Positions 11,982 through 23,740 of a DNA stretch of 64,000 bases are shown here, in pieces (within the stretch, counting starts at the first letter, position 1; every line of letters begins with the position of its first letter). This DNA comes from Cryptomeria japonica. Taxonomy: Eukaryota; Streptophyta; Pinopsida; Cupressales; Cupressaceae. The notes under the pieces are model-generated. The model was not told where the DNA came from. It worked only from the letters and a program-made list of their open reading frames with translations, and ran no database searches. The translations under genes and the position numbers were made by a program. The DNA is taken from NCBI RefSeq assembly GCF_030272615.1, contig NC_081409.1, forward strand, positions 651,464,468 to 651,528,467, in the 5' to 3' direction.

Positions 11982-13474
11982 ATCTCTCTCTTTGGCATTG
12001 ATGGCAACACTTGTGTGAAAATGGATTGTTGAAGTGTTGTACCGGTTCCTGTCCAAAATCTGATCTCCCAAAAATGATATCAAAAGACTGCTCCCCCTGA
12101 GCTATACATTAGTAGTTGCTGGTGTGAGAATATTCATCTGGTCCATACATTCCCACTTATAAAGTAACAAGGTATTAAGCTGGGGACTTACCAAACCTCT
12201 CAATTCTATGGCCCGTCAGATTAATTTGTCATTTTCCTTCTCTAGGGCTGAAATTTTAGACTTTAAAAGCAAAATGTAACCATCAATAGAGCTAGTCAAT
12301 GATTCAGTACCATCAAAAGTGACTACAATTTGTTCCAACTTGTCCTTATCCACCTTAACTTTATTATCTAGGTATGTTGTAAGTTTTGTTGTGTTGGTGC
12401 AAGACCGGTATATGTGACTGCATTGATGAAGAGCTTCATCAATCCTTGTCATCTCTTCTATCAGTTTATCTTTGTAGGATGTGATCATATTATCACAAGT
12501 GACATTTATAGTTGTATTATACCTTTCCACCAACTACCAATTTGACACTTGTTGAACAGTTTCGTACTCTTTTGGAATGTGCTCAGTGAAACCTTTCAAC
12601 TTACTCGATGGACTTGCAACTTGATCTATCTTGCATTCTAGTGCAAGTTGCTGCAAAATTGGAATAGCCTGCTCAATAACCTTTTTATCCTCTGATCCTT
12701 CCTTAATTTCTGAGTTGCAACAAACATAAATTGAAAAGTGCTCACTTGCTCAATATTCTTATTCCCAAAATAACCAAAATCTTCTTGATTGGATGAGTCA
12801 AGTGCCAACAATGAGGGACCAATAGTTGGAGAGGGTGTCAGTACCTTGACTTCAGTTTGTTCAACCTAACCTTTTTCCTTTGCCTTCTGTTCAACTGCAT
12901 CCTTTATTTTCTCCTTAGCACCGATGGCTTTGCCACTTGGTGTAGTTATTTCTACAACCTCTACCTCATGAATTTCAATTATATCAACATCAATTACTGA
13001 GGAGGATTGTCTTCTACCAGTATGTTGATCACTACATCTTGTACATGTGTTACTACCGAAGGTCCTCAGTTATTTTCTATTCCAAAATCAGTGGATCTCC
13101 ACCTAGTATACCTTTACCCTTAGCATCAACTAAGATGTCTAGAATGTCAGACTTAGGTGGTGTATCTAGTGATGTAAAGAAACTTGGTTTATCAACAAAG
13201 AACTTAATCCAAGCCTCATGAGTTTCCTTGACTATCTGATATACTCTCCCCACCATAAGACTTATATGTCAGCATCTACTCTAAAAAATTGTTTTGTTAC
13301 CAAAATCTAGACACTCTCGCATCTCTTCTTCAATAATAGCACCACAAACAGTTAGTAATTCTTGAACCTTTATATGTTTGTCTTCCTCAATAGCACACAA
13401 TCTCCTAGCATCTAACTTATTATACAAATCTGTCGGTATTTGCTTCTGAATATCAAGTAAAGCTTTCTTATATA
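11982..13474 (-). pseudogene. C-terminal part of the large accessory ORF of the second LTR element
   Basis: Broken minus-strand frames (12216-12533 and from 13472 downward are the clearest) encode a helical, charged protein with coiled-coil-like heptads (SKISALEKENDKLI near 12220-12260) and segments such as KETHEAWIKFFVDKPSFF (about 13185-13235). I recognise no catalytic motif. The frame entering at 13472 is in phase with the frame leaving at 24606, so this is the downstream half of one ORF split by the 11.1 kb transposon. Function unknown. Similar long ORFs without pol are typical of non-autonomous LTR elements. Confidence 0.6.
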
Positions 13475-13520
13475 TGGGTATGTGCACAAAGATTGTGGTA
13501 AAAAAAGTGAACACCACCCA
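13475..13520 (+). repeat. Left terminal inverted repeat
   Basis: GGGTATGTGCACAAAGATTG then TGGTAAAAAAAGTGAACAC. It pairs with the right end at 24560-24603 with mismatches at positions 1, 7 and 20 of the first 31 and an indel in the A-run. The preceding TA at 13473-13474 is one copy of the target duplication. Confidence 0.85.
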
Positions 13521-13539
13521 AAAAAAACATGAAAAAACA

Positions 13540-13690
13540 AGCAGCACATACGCGGTTCTAAAATTTGAAATCACTCCGTATGTGCTTAGGTCCATTGTTA
13601 CTGAGCCTAAAAAAGATCGTATATGCACTGTCTTTAGTAAAGTGAGTTCGTACGTGTTCATAAGCCCTAAACAACCGCGTACGCAATACC
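13540..13690. repeat. Left subterminal repeats, CGTAYGTGCT-like
   Basis: Five related words lie in 150 bp in both orientations: AGCACATACGCGG (13543), CCGTATGTGCTTA (13576), CGTATATGCACTG (13618), CGTACGTGTTCAT (13649) and CCGCGTACGCAAT (13675). Related words occur near the right end. Short clustered subterminal repeats are the usual transposase or accessory-protein binding sites in large plant DNA transposons; binding here is inferred. Confidence 0.6.
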
Positions 13691-13808
13691 TGTCCAATTT
13701 TTTTTTATAATAAAGAATTGGGTCTTATTTTCTCGTGACCACAACATTTTTTCCTTCTTTTCCTCCATGAAATCGTGAACGGGCTGCCTCATTTCTCCAC
13801 CAAATGCT

Positions 13809-16400
13809 ATGGATCAAGGTCAGTTTTTCTTAATTTTTTTCTTTCTTTCTCGTTTATTCAAATTATTTTATGTTTTGAATTTAATTTCATTTATTTTGAC
13901 TAGGTTTTTTAATTTTTTGTTTCAAAAACCAGATTCTAATAATCCATAACTACAACAACAAAATGCACCTACTAAAAACCCTGAACAAAACCCACAAGAT
14001 ACACCTCTAGTTCCTCCTTTTGACTATACACCTAAAACATAGGAGCAATTGATTAATTAGTTAGGGAAAAACGCGTCTAAAATAAATAAACTAATTAATA
14101 AATTGAAAACATCTGAGCTTGATCATCACAAATTCCTCACCACTAGCCTGGAAATATTAGCTAGTAGTGTCACAACTATTTCCACACAAATTACAAAATG
14201 GAGAAACTTTAGGGATATGTGTCATCAATGCTATGCTGGTGGGTTGGATCATACGAGGGAGTGAAAAAAATAAAATTAGTAAACAAAAAATATGTTCCCT
14301 TTTTGTTGATCCTAAAATTGGTCAGTTGTTACCTCTTAATACAAAGAGGTTTTCCATACATTGGTGTACCAATGTGCAGATGAAGAATATTTTTTGGCAG
14401 AGGTGGTGGCTGGTCTTTGATGATCCACCTTGTAATAATTATGAGGTGTCATTATATTTTTTGAGAAATGTAAACTGTGAGTTTGTCCTCAATGTGTGGC
14501 CAAACTATTTTGACATGAGAGAGTTTCATGGTAGATGTGGCGACTTTACCCAAGATAGAACTGGAGCCCGTAGGTGAGTAGCCCCGAAGAGTTGTCACCC
14601 CCTAGAATCCAAACCCAAGGTGCATCAGGATATCCCAGTAGATCTGAAAGAATTGATGGAGATACATACTCTTCAAGCAGCCACAACATTGACTGGTCCC
14701 ATCATCTAGCATGGGACACAATTAGCACACCCTCTTGTACTGGATGATGAGCCATTAGTTGCTCCAGGTGGCAACAGAGAGACCATTCAACATGTGTGTG
14801 TCAGTTACTCAAGGATATGCTCAAGGGTGGATGGCGAGGCCACTGTAGATGGATCCACATCTCATTCATGCACGATTTGTGAGAGTAGATGTCAGATCCT
14901 TGCAGCTGAGGATGAGGCATTGACATATGAGTTGATGGAGATGTTGTTTCCCCATCAGTAGTAGACACAGGTGTGTTGATTTGAATTAATAGCATTTTAT
15001 TTATTAGTTACATCAAATTTATAATTTCATAAATGAATTTTCATTTATACATCAATTTAAATTGATACAAATAATATGCATTTTAGGATGCAGTAGCGGT
15101 ATTCCATACTCCTCCCACAGTTACTACAACTGCAAATTCGATGCCTAAGGTATAAATTTTGTAACATGTTAAAATAGAATAGTACACTTTGAATTCAAAA
15201 AAATCACAAGATATACTAACTATCTTTAATTCTTGGTCCTATTTTTGGTTTGTAGGTGTTGATAGGGGGAAAAATGTCCCAGATTCATGACATGATGCTC
15301 TCACCGATCGATTTTGCCCTACAAGGCTATACGGTATCATATTTTGTACAACCTTTTTTATGTATTGTTTTGATGGAATATGAAAGTCATTTCATTTTAT
15401 ATTTTTAAAATTATGTCTAATATATTATCTATACTAATATCTCATGTTAATTTTATTTTTTAAGGGTACCCCCTTCGCATTTAGGCTTCATCCTAAGCAA
15501 AAGAATTCCTTGAAGATGCCAAAATGTGGGAAGAAGGTATTTGAACACATTTTTAGTTGTATAATTGTTTAAAAATGTTTAAATCAAGTCATAGTTGGGG
15601 TTTGTAGATTTATTAGTGTTTTTTGTCTATTTTACATGTACAACGACCATTGAGCTATGTGGATTTGTTGAAAGCACCTGATTTGCTCGTGGATTGAGAG
15701 AGGGTGGAGGTATGCATCTCTACTTTATTTTCTTGATTTCATGATTATATGCACGTGTACATGCGAACTTGTGATATATTATAATCTTATAATTTTTTCA
15801 TACAGGAAATATCCATAGCTTCTTCATCAATGGCAAGCCCTCCTCCATGCACTGGAGAAGCATCTCAAGATCTAGTACACTTTTGTTTGATATATTACAT
15901 TAATTATTTTTAACCTACAATACTTATCATTATATTAATTGTATTTAATCTTTGATCATTTTTTGTATAGGTAATAGCAACAATTTCTCCATTGATGGTG
16001 AGCCATTCTCAGTCCATTAGAGAAGAATATCAGGCACCAGTACGTCATTGTTCTCTATATTATAGCTTTTAAGTATTTTTGATGTATTTATGTTAGTAGA
16101 TTGTATTAATTGTACATTTAATCTTGAATATCCCCCTTTGCGGTTCGACCATAACATGGATCCTTTTAAGTTTGTCTTCAAGAAAACTCCTAAGAGTGAC
16201 AAGGAGAGGAGAGAGAAGACATTTGCTCTGAGATCAGTCGATGAGGTAATCTACATATCAATTGAAAATGAAGTTATGTTGTTAATTGTGAACTATTTTC
16301 TACAAAGGAATTCTAATTTGGCTTTTGAATTGTGGTTTTCCAACCATCTACAGAGTCACGTACTGCATCGAAGAGGCATAATTTTGATGATCCACCATGA
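13809..16400 (+). pseudogene. Gene A of the 11.1 kb transposon: intron-rich, function unknown
   Basis: Proposed structure: exon 1 13809-13818 (M-D-Q) with donor G|GTCAGT; exon 2 13933-14971; then small exons at 15087-15149, 15256-15333 and 15465-15536, one near 15650-15708, and others to a final exon ending TGA at 16398. Most have clear GT and AG borders, and the three short measured ones (63, 78 and 72 nt) are multiples of three. Exon 2 encodes a Gln/Pro-rich start, MCHQCYAGGLDHTRE (about 14214-14260), and VDPKIGQLLPL...NVWPNYFDMREFHGRC. A one-base shift lies in an A-run near 14268. All other stops in exon 2 fall where CAA, CAG or CGA would restore sense. I do not recognise the family. It converges with gene B, as accessory and transposase genes do in two-gene transposons. 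Confidence 0.55.
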
Positions 16401-16920
16401 GTTTAGGATCATATAGTGTTATTTGTGGTCATAGAATGACAAATACATGCAGATATATTCTACATTTTTATTGTATATCGATTTGGACATGGCATATGCC
16501 ATATTTTTGTAATACTTGTATTGACTCGGTAGATATGCCTTTTTTGATATATATATAAATGTTGATATTTGATCCAATAAATGTGTACTAAGCTCATTAT
16601 TGTGTATTTGTTGTATTTTGTGGCTATCCTTTTATAAAGTTAATTGATCATTTGCCCATGTAATCAACAATATGAATATAAACAACAAAAAGCTATGATA
16701 TAAAATATTGCAATTGTGGAATATGATTTGATAAAATTTCTAAAATGTCGAATTAACCCTACAAAACTCCTTGTATTCAGTTCATTATTGTGTATTCATT
16801 GTATTTGGTGGTTTCCCTTTTATAAATTTAAATGAATATTTTCCTATGTAATCAACAATATGAATATAAACAACAATATGAATATAAACAACAATATGTG
16901 TGTGGTGTGAGAGCACCCTC
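16401..16920. other. Noncoding spacer downstream of gene A
   Basis: AT-rich, no gene. A degenerate duplication is visible: TGTGTATTTGTTGTATTTTGTGGC...TTTTATAAAGTTAATTGATCATTTGCCCATGTAATCAACAATATGAATATAAACAAC near 16600-16690 returns near 16790-16890. A third short ACAATATGAATATAAAC copy follows. Confidence 0.5.
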
Positions 16921-16929
16921 ATGCTCACA

Positions 16930-19185
16930 ATGGTCAAATTTTGGTTCTTGTGCAAACAAACCGATGTCACGCACACATCTGAGTGGGTAGGTTTATGCTA
17001 GGAATGCTCCTCTCATGCATCCCAAAGCATCAAAACGTCGAGATTCATACCCTACCGACACGATCTCTCAAGTGCCCTGAGTCCAAAAAATTGTCAAACT
17101 TTGATGGACTATTTATTCCAATATAGGACACATATGATTGATTTGTTTGAACTTGTGGGGTCACATAAGGCTCCTCTATAATGGCCTATCTTGGTTTTTG
17201 ATGACTTGAAGCCATTTTCAATTGGTAGCTTTTTTTGGCCTGCTGCAAAAACTATCGGTTGCATGCAATGCAAAGTTACAAGATAGGCTAGAATTGATTT
17301 GGCTCTTCATGTGCACAAACCAACATCATGAGTATGTTTGGGTGGGAAATTTTATGATAGGAATTCTCCTCTTGTGCATCCCAAAGCGTCAAAACATCAA
17401 GAGTCATAACCTACCAACGTGATCTCTCAAGTGCCCCGAGTCCAAAAAATTGTCAAACTTTGACAGACTATTTCTTCCAATCCAAGACACATATGATCAA
17501 TCCATTTGAACATGTGGGGTCATGTGAGGCTCCTCTATAATGTCCTATCTTGGTTTTTGATGACTCGGAGCCATTTTCAATTGGTAGCATTTTTTTCGCT
17601 TGCTATAAAAATCATCAGTTGCATGCAATGCAAAGTTGCAAGATAGCCTAGAATTGATTTGGTTCATACTGTGCACAAACTGATGTCACAAGCATGTCTA
17701 GGTGGGCAGGTTTATGCTAGGCATGCTCCTCTCATGCATCCCAAAGTGTCGAGAGTCATACCCTACCGACGTGATCTCTCAAGTGCCCCGAGTCCAAAAA
17801 ATTATCAAACTTTGACAGACTGTTTCTTCCAATTAAGGACACATACGATCAATCTTGTTGAATGTATGGGGTCGCGTGAGATTTCTCTATAATGGCCTAT
17901 CTTAGTTTTTGATGACTTAGAGCCATTTTCAATTGGTAGCATTTTTTTGCCTGCTACAAAAACTGTCAGTTGCATGCAATGCAAAGTTGCAAGATAGGCT
18001 AGAATTGATTCGGTTCATCCTGTGCACAAAAAAATGTCAAGAGTGCATTTGGGTGGGAATTTTTATGATAGGCATGCTCCTCTCGTGCATCCCAAAGTGC
18101 CAGAACATCAAGAGTCATACCCTACCGGTGTGATCTCTCAAGTGCCTTGAGTTCAAAAAATTGTCAAACTTTGACGGACTGTTTCTTCCAATCCAAGACA
18201 CATATGATCAATTTATTTGAACCTGTGGGGTTGTGTGAGGCTCCTCTACAATGGCTTATCTTGGTTTTTGACCACTCAGAGCTATTTTCAATTGGTAGCA
18301 TTTTTTTGCTTGCTACAAAAATTGTCAATTGCATGCAATGCAAAGTTGCAAGATAGGCTAGAATTGATGGGGTTCATCCTATGCACAAACCAATGTCATG
18401 AGCACATCCAAGTGGGTAATTTTACACTAGGAATGCTCCTCTCATGCATCCCAAAGTGCTGAAACATTGAGTCATACCCTACCGATGCAATCTCTCAAGT
18501 GCCTTGAGTCCAAAAAATTGTCAAACTTTGACAGACCGTTTCATCAAATCCAAGACATATATGATCAATCTATTTGAACCTGTGGGGTCATGTGATGCTC
18601 CTCTACAATGGTCTATCTCTTTTTTTGATGACTCTGAGCCATTTTTAATTGGTAGCATTTTTTCGCCTACTGCAAAAACCGTCAGTTGCATGCAGTGCAA
18701 AGTTGCAAGATAGGCTAGAATTGATTCAGTTTGTCCTGTGTAGAAACTGACATCATGAGCACGTCTGGGTGGGTAGGTGTATGGTAGGAATTCTCCTCTC
18801 ATGCATCCCAAAGAGTTGGAACATTGAGAGTCATACCCTACTGACGCAATCTCTCAAGTGCCCTGAGTCCAAAAAATTGTCGAACTTTGACGGACTGTTT
18901 CTTCCAATCTAGAACACATATGATCAATCTATTTGAACCTATGGGGTCGCGTGAGGCTCCTATACAATGACCTATCAATTGGTAGCATTTTTTTATTTGT
19001 TGCAAAAATCGTTAGTTGCATGCAATGCAAAGTTGCAAGATAGACTAGAATTGATTCAGCTTGTCCTATGCACAAACCAATGTCACGAATGCATCCAGGT
19101 GGGAAGGTTTATGCTAGGCATGCTCCTCTCGTACATCCCAAAATGCCAGAATGTCAAGAGTCATACCCTACCGACACGATGTAAA
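16930..19185 (+). repeat. ~358 bp tandem satellite, about six copies
   Basis: The landmark TTGTCAAACTTTGACGG recurs at 17091, 17450, 17802, 18161, 18518 and 18877, so the unit is 352-359 bp. Each unit carries AAGTGCCCTGAGTCCAAAAA, ACACATATGATCAAT, CAATTGGTAGCATTTTTTT and GCATGCAATGCAAAGTTGCA. The last unit is shortened near 18965 and the array stops at about 19185. Short ORFs in each unit repeat with the array and are not genes. It lies between the convergent 3' ends of genes A and B inside the DNA transposon. Confidence 0.95.
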
Positions 19186-19732
19186 AGTTGCTTGACAACT
19201 TTTTGACAATGACAATTTTTGCTCATTTTGTATCTAGACGCAATCTATGACTCCTATGACCCCAATAATGACTCAAATAATTATCCACGATTATACAAGA
19301 ATCAAGAATGCTCATGATTGACCTTATCAATAATGGTCATGATTGACCTTATCACATCACATAAACTCAAAACATAGTCACAAAACATAGACACAAAAAA
19401 TAGTCACAAAACATTGTCACATATTATTCAAAAATTTGTCTTTAAATATGGTCAAATCAACTCTTGGCAAATTCTTACAACTCATCTCATGAGCTTTTAT
19501 ACAAAATTTGACATTACAATATGTGCGATTCAGCTCATCGCCATTTTAATATACAAAATTTCGCATCTAAATATGTACAAATCAGCTCATTACCATTTAA
19601 ATATACAAAATTATGCCCCTAAACATGTACAAATCAGCTCATGGGCATTTATATATACAAAAAATGAATATAGAACAATTTGTCGGTGATATATACAAAA
19701 TTCTCAAAATCATTCTACTATAAACTATAGAA
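19186..19732. repeat. Short tandem repeats (about 52 bp unit) and AT-rich spacer
   Basis: CAGCTCAT-centred units start at 19531, 19583 and 19635 (period 52 bp; core ATGTACAAATCAGCTCAT...CATTTAAATATACAAAATT), with a weaker copy upstream at about 19480. Just before, at 19375-19420, ATAGTCACAAAACATAG-like words repeat every ~15 bp. No gene. It follows the 3' end of gene B. Confidence 0.75.
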
Positions 19733-22650
19733 TCAATCAAGTGAGCCTTTAGGATTGGCTCTAACCCGTATTGTATCAAGTATTGCCTTGTGGTTAGATT
19801 CACAAACTTTCCATAAAATCTTGTTATGAGTTCTACCATGATACTTCATCAAATGAATATTTGTTGCAACAACAAGGTTAGAGAAATGAAGAATATGTCT
19901 ATGTGTTTCAAAGTCCTCGAACAACCAAACATCAAAATTCTTGATAGGGTATCTCCTAAGCCATGTTCCTGTCATGACAACAGACCCTATTGGGTACTCA
20001 ATACCCTCTCCATCAATGATTGTGGTTGTCAAATTTCTTTTAGGCTCAACACAATGAAACAAATAGTAATTCGTTCCTTCTTCATTGTTCTCTTCTGCAA
20101 CAACTTCATACACATGACTTGAATTTTATAAAGTGATAATTAATACCAAAAATAAAGTGTGATGTACAACAAAAATGAACCAAAAAGAATACTTGCAAAA
20201 CAATTAACTCAAAAAATCACCTAAATCCACTAGGTCGAATACATGGTCAAAATCCATTGATGTCTCCATCTGACTCAATTGTAGTGCTTTGGGAATTTGA
20301 TATGTATCAATGGGAACCGACGGTCTACAAGACCATTTGTCAACCCACTCTTGTGATTCACATTCTTCCCACAAACAATACATGCATGAAGAGAAAAAAC
20401 ATACCATCTATCTCGTATAAATTACTAGTGAACTTGCATTTGAACTCATAAATGAGTGCATGTCACTCGATCCTGCAACTATATAAAAATCTAGATAGTT
20501 TTCAATGTTAGATTCAGTGATTAACGAAAAATATCTACAAACCATTGATGTACCTAGATTACCTGGACCCATCATAGAGACACCATCGCACAATTGTTTT
20601 TGCATCTATCAGCTCAGCACCACCTTCGTACTTCAATTCTTCTCTAGCTAGGGATCTTTTTACACATGCTCCTGCACCATCATGCTCTCCCTTACCATGT
20701 CCAACCTCAGTGAAATTCCAAAAATGTTGTACATTTCTTGTCATATGCATCCTTGTCAACCAATAAAACATCCTTGCATTCTTGAATTGTGTGGTGCAAT
20801 TATCTGACCATATTAAGTGTCGACTGTATTGTATGTTTCTTTCCTTTAAATTATCATAACAAACTTTAAAGCATCCTTGTACAAACTCTGATGAATGAGT
20901 ACAATAATCACTTATGTAGAAGTGATACTCTCTTACAACCTTTCTATCCTCCTCTGTGCTATCATTTACATGCATGAATGATATGTGTACAAAAGTAGAA
21001 ACTTGTGTAGAATGATAATACATAGATTGCACTTCATTTTGAGGTTGTAGTGTATAATTTCTAGAAAAATAAATGATAGAGATAATGTGCCAAGAGGAAA
21101 TGTGTCCTTACATAAATTGAATTGCTCATCTAACCATCGAGCTCTATGTGTATGTATTATGTACTCATAAACTAGTTTCTCTTGAAACATTTTCATAAAT
21201 TTAGCTACACATATATCATTTTTCACTAGCCCACATCTTTTAAAATATTTTCCATCTTTAACTTCATATGTGACTGTCTTGTATTTTCCAAAAGAAACTA
21301 GTTTCCTACCAATTTCATGTGTGCTCTCCAAATGTACACATCCTGGTAAATGTTGCAAAACACCATATATAGCACAAGAACCTTCCAAACAAGGCATCTT
21401 ATAATAAATGAAACCATCATGTCTATTAAATAGCACACTTGAAATAGATTCTCTTACCGACTTAGGAGGTGCTTGTATATTGCATTCTTGCAAAACATCA
21501 TTAGTGTGCAAAGTAGAACAAATATGAAGATAAATATCATAGTGCATGGAAAATTCAATATGAATCCTACAACAACACGTGGTGCATACATGGTTAATCT
21601 TAATATAAAAAGGTTTTGCCATTTCAAAAAATCTTTGAGAAATTCTTATTTGAGGAAACTTTTCAAGGAATCTTTCATAAAATTTTATTTGAGTCATATC
21701 CAAATAGTATTTGGCATGTGGCTCATGATTTGTAGACCCGATTTGCCTTCTAACAACATCTCTTTGGTTGGGTGAAACTCTTGTGTTGTCATGCCAAATT
21801 TTTTTAATTAATATTCTTAGTGTATCAACAACAACCTTGTCTTTGCGTGGTAGTCTACCCGAGAATGCCCAAAGAGAATTATTGTTAGGTTCCTCTATTT
21901 TTTCTCACCTTTGTAATGCTTTACTTAGTGTTATTCTACCAACGTTTAATGATTTACTTGTTTTGCTTATCAAATGATCTTTTTTAATTTTTTTGTTCAT
22001 TATAGTTGATGTAATGACACGTCGAGTAGCATTAGAATCTTTAGTATGTGATTTTGAACCAATAGCTTGATATGCATCAAAATATTTCTCATGATAGTTC
22101 TTTTGCTGTTACTTTCAGATGATCTTAGGCCTAGAATTTTTATTGTCTCTCTAAAATTCAAATTTTTAATCATTTGAACAATTAATTGACATCTCGCAGT
22201 TTGATTTATGTTTTCAAAATAGTTTTGTCATATTCTTTTAACCATTCTCCTACAAGTTCGTTCATTCATTTTATTGGGCATTGGCTTCAATATATTCGCA
22301 TCAGTGTCAATTAGATACTTTAGTTTCCTATGAATGGTTTTAGGAGGTGTTAACATCGGTGCATTGTGTACATTCAATTCATCAAATAGAGCAGGTGTAT
22401 GTTCATCATTTAGTTTATTATTCAATGTGGTATCTTCTTCAATTGCATTAGGTTCATACGGTAAATCAAATGTCTCTTCTTCAATTGCATTAGGTGCATT
22501 ATGTTCATTTGGTAAATCAAATTGAGATGTTGAGGATGACATACCTTCTTCTCTCATTATTCTTATGTCATGTAATTTCTTCATACGTTGCCTTTGTCTT
22601 TCCTTTCTAGCCTCTTGTTGTTCCATCATTCCTCGCTTGTTCTTTCCCAT
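19733..22650 (-). pseudogene. Gene B of the 11.1 kb transposon: probable transposase, unassigned family
   Basis: Starts M-G-K-N-K-R-G at 22650 with a basic, Arg/Lys/Glu-rich N-terminus. A helical segment follows near 21900-22050, then FYERFLEKFPQIRISQRFFE (about 21610-21680) and a Cys/His cluster T-C-C-C-R-I-H (about 21550-21570). The core exon (20559-21032) has a W-S-D-N-C...Q-F-K-N block and W-N-F-T-E-V-G-H-G-K-G-E-H-D-G-A-G-A-C-V-K-R. The last exon (19733-20113) ends K-G-S-L-D. From memory, this layout matches uncharacterised proteins tied to mobile elements in algae, mosses and animals. D of WSDN and the E/D of GKGEHD are candidate catalytic residues. Introns separate the blocks; stops and a frameshift are present near 21705-22225. 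Confidence 0.65.
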
Positions 22651-23150
22651 GGTTGATATTGGTTGTCCTAAATAGAATCATATTACATATATATGTAAAC
22701 AAAAATTCATAAACAAACAAATAACCATAAATATGCATCTTATCATTATTTTTTTGAATAAAACTATTAAACAATCACAATAATATTGGTAAAACTAATA
22801 AGAACAACAATTCAATCATTGTAAATCACATAAAAACAAAAAATTCACTTACTTCTATGTATAAAATAGTGATAGAAGTGCAAACACAGTTGCAGTGGGG
22901 CCTTTAACGACCTCAAAAACTTGTTTTGAGGTCATTGAGGCTCTTGGGCAAATAAAATTGTCTAAGTACCGCGTGCGCGCTATTAGTCCCTAACATATTA
23001 GCAAGCCCAACGATATTTTTTTTCACCTTGTATGCACTTAGAACTCATAATTAGTGCGTGTACGCTCCTATGCCTTAAAAATGTTATGGTAGGGCAATGA
23101 ACTAATAGGCTCAGTACCCCATACGTGCTATTTGTAGTAAATAAAATGTG
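22651..23150. other. Gene B upstream region with right subterminal repeats
   Basis: Noncoding. Between 22970 and 23130 lie TACCGCGTGCGCGCTATTA, TTGTATGCACTTAGAA, GTGCGTGTACGCTCCTA and CCATACGTGCTATTTGTAGT, related to the left subterminal words (CGTACGTGCT core). The gene B promoter should lie here; I see no decisive TATA box. Confidence 0.55.
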
Positions 23151-23154
23151 AAGG

Positions 23155-23299
23155 AAAAGGGAGGGAGGGAGGGAGAGAGGGAGAGGGAGGGAGGGACAGA
23201 GGGAGAGGGGGGGACAAAGGGAGGGAGGGAGAGAAGAGAGAGGGATGGGGTATGGAGGAAGTGAGAAGGAGAGAGGGAGAGGAAGGGAGAGGAAGAGAT

Positions 23300-23348
<49 letters not shown>

Positions 23349-23425
23349 GGTATGGAGGAAGGAAGAAGGGGAGAGAGGGAGAGAGAGGTAGAGGGAGAGA
23401 GGGAGGATGGGGTATGGAGGAAGGG
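23155..23425 (+). repeat. Purine-only tract, (GA)n and (GGGA)n
   Basis: About 270 bp almost entirely A and G on the plus strand. It includes GGGAGGGA repeats (23160-23290), a pure (GA)n run (about 23300-23345) and GATGGGGTATGGAGGAAG repeated at about 23244, 23345 and 23407. Mirror-symmetric purine tracts like this can form triplex DNA. Reading frames through it (Ser/Leu/Pro or Arg/Glu only) are composition artefacts. Confidence 0.95.
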
Positions 23426-23444
23426 GGAGAGGGAGACAATACAC

Positions 23445-23575
23445 ATACATACACACATATGTGTGTGTATATATACTTATATAAAATATATTATATATTA
23501 TTATATATATATTATATATAAATTATATATGATACATATATACACATATTATATATACAATATCATATTATACAC
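23445..23575. repeat. CA and TA dinucleotide-rich segment
   Basis: ACATACATACACACATATGTGTGTGT followed by about 100 bp of TATA-rich sequence. Simple-sequence DNA adjoining the purine tract, no gene. Confidence 0.8.
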
Positions 23576-23594
23576 ACTCCCAAATTTTAAACAA

Positions 23595-23740
23595 AAGTAG
23601 TGTGCATGCACTATTTATAGTAAAAATAGCGTGTGCGTGCTGTTTATAGTAAATATAGAGCGTACGCGCTTCTTACACCATAGGTACCCCATATGCGCTT
23701 CTTATACCATAGGTATATTGTATGCATTTTTGACTATTTG
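23595..23740. repeat. Right subterminal repeats of the 11.1 kb transposon
   Basis: Five consecutive copies of a ~27-30 bp unit: GTGCATGCACTATTTATAGTAAA, GTGCGTGCTGTTTATAGTAAA, GCGTACGCGCTTCTTACACCATAGGTA, CATATGCGCTTCTTATACCATAGGTA and TTGTATGCATTTTTG. The core (C/G)RTAYGCGCT(T/A) matches the left subterminal words. Confidence 0.65.

Noticed and set aside
17222-19206. Repeated short ORFs of about 66-81 residues
   Set aside because: They recur once per satellite unit and vary with repeat drift; no start context or family resemblance.
22998-23521. Ser/Leu/Pro-rich and Arg/Glu-rich ORFs of 89-152 residues
   Set aside because: They follow the purine tract composition in every frame; no conserved motif.
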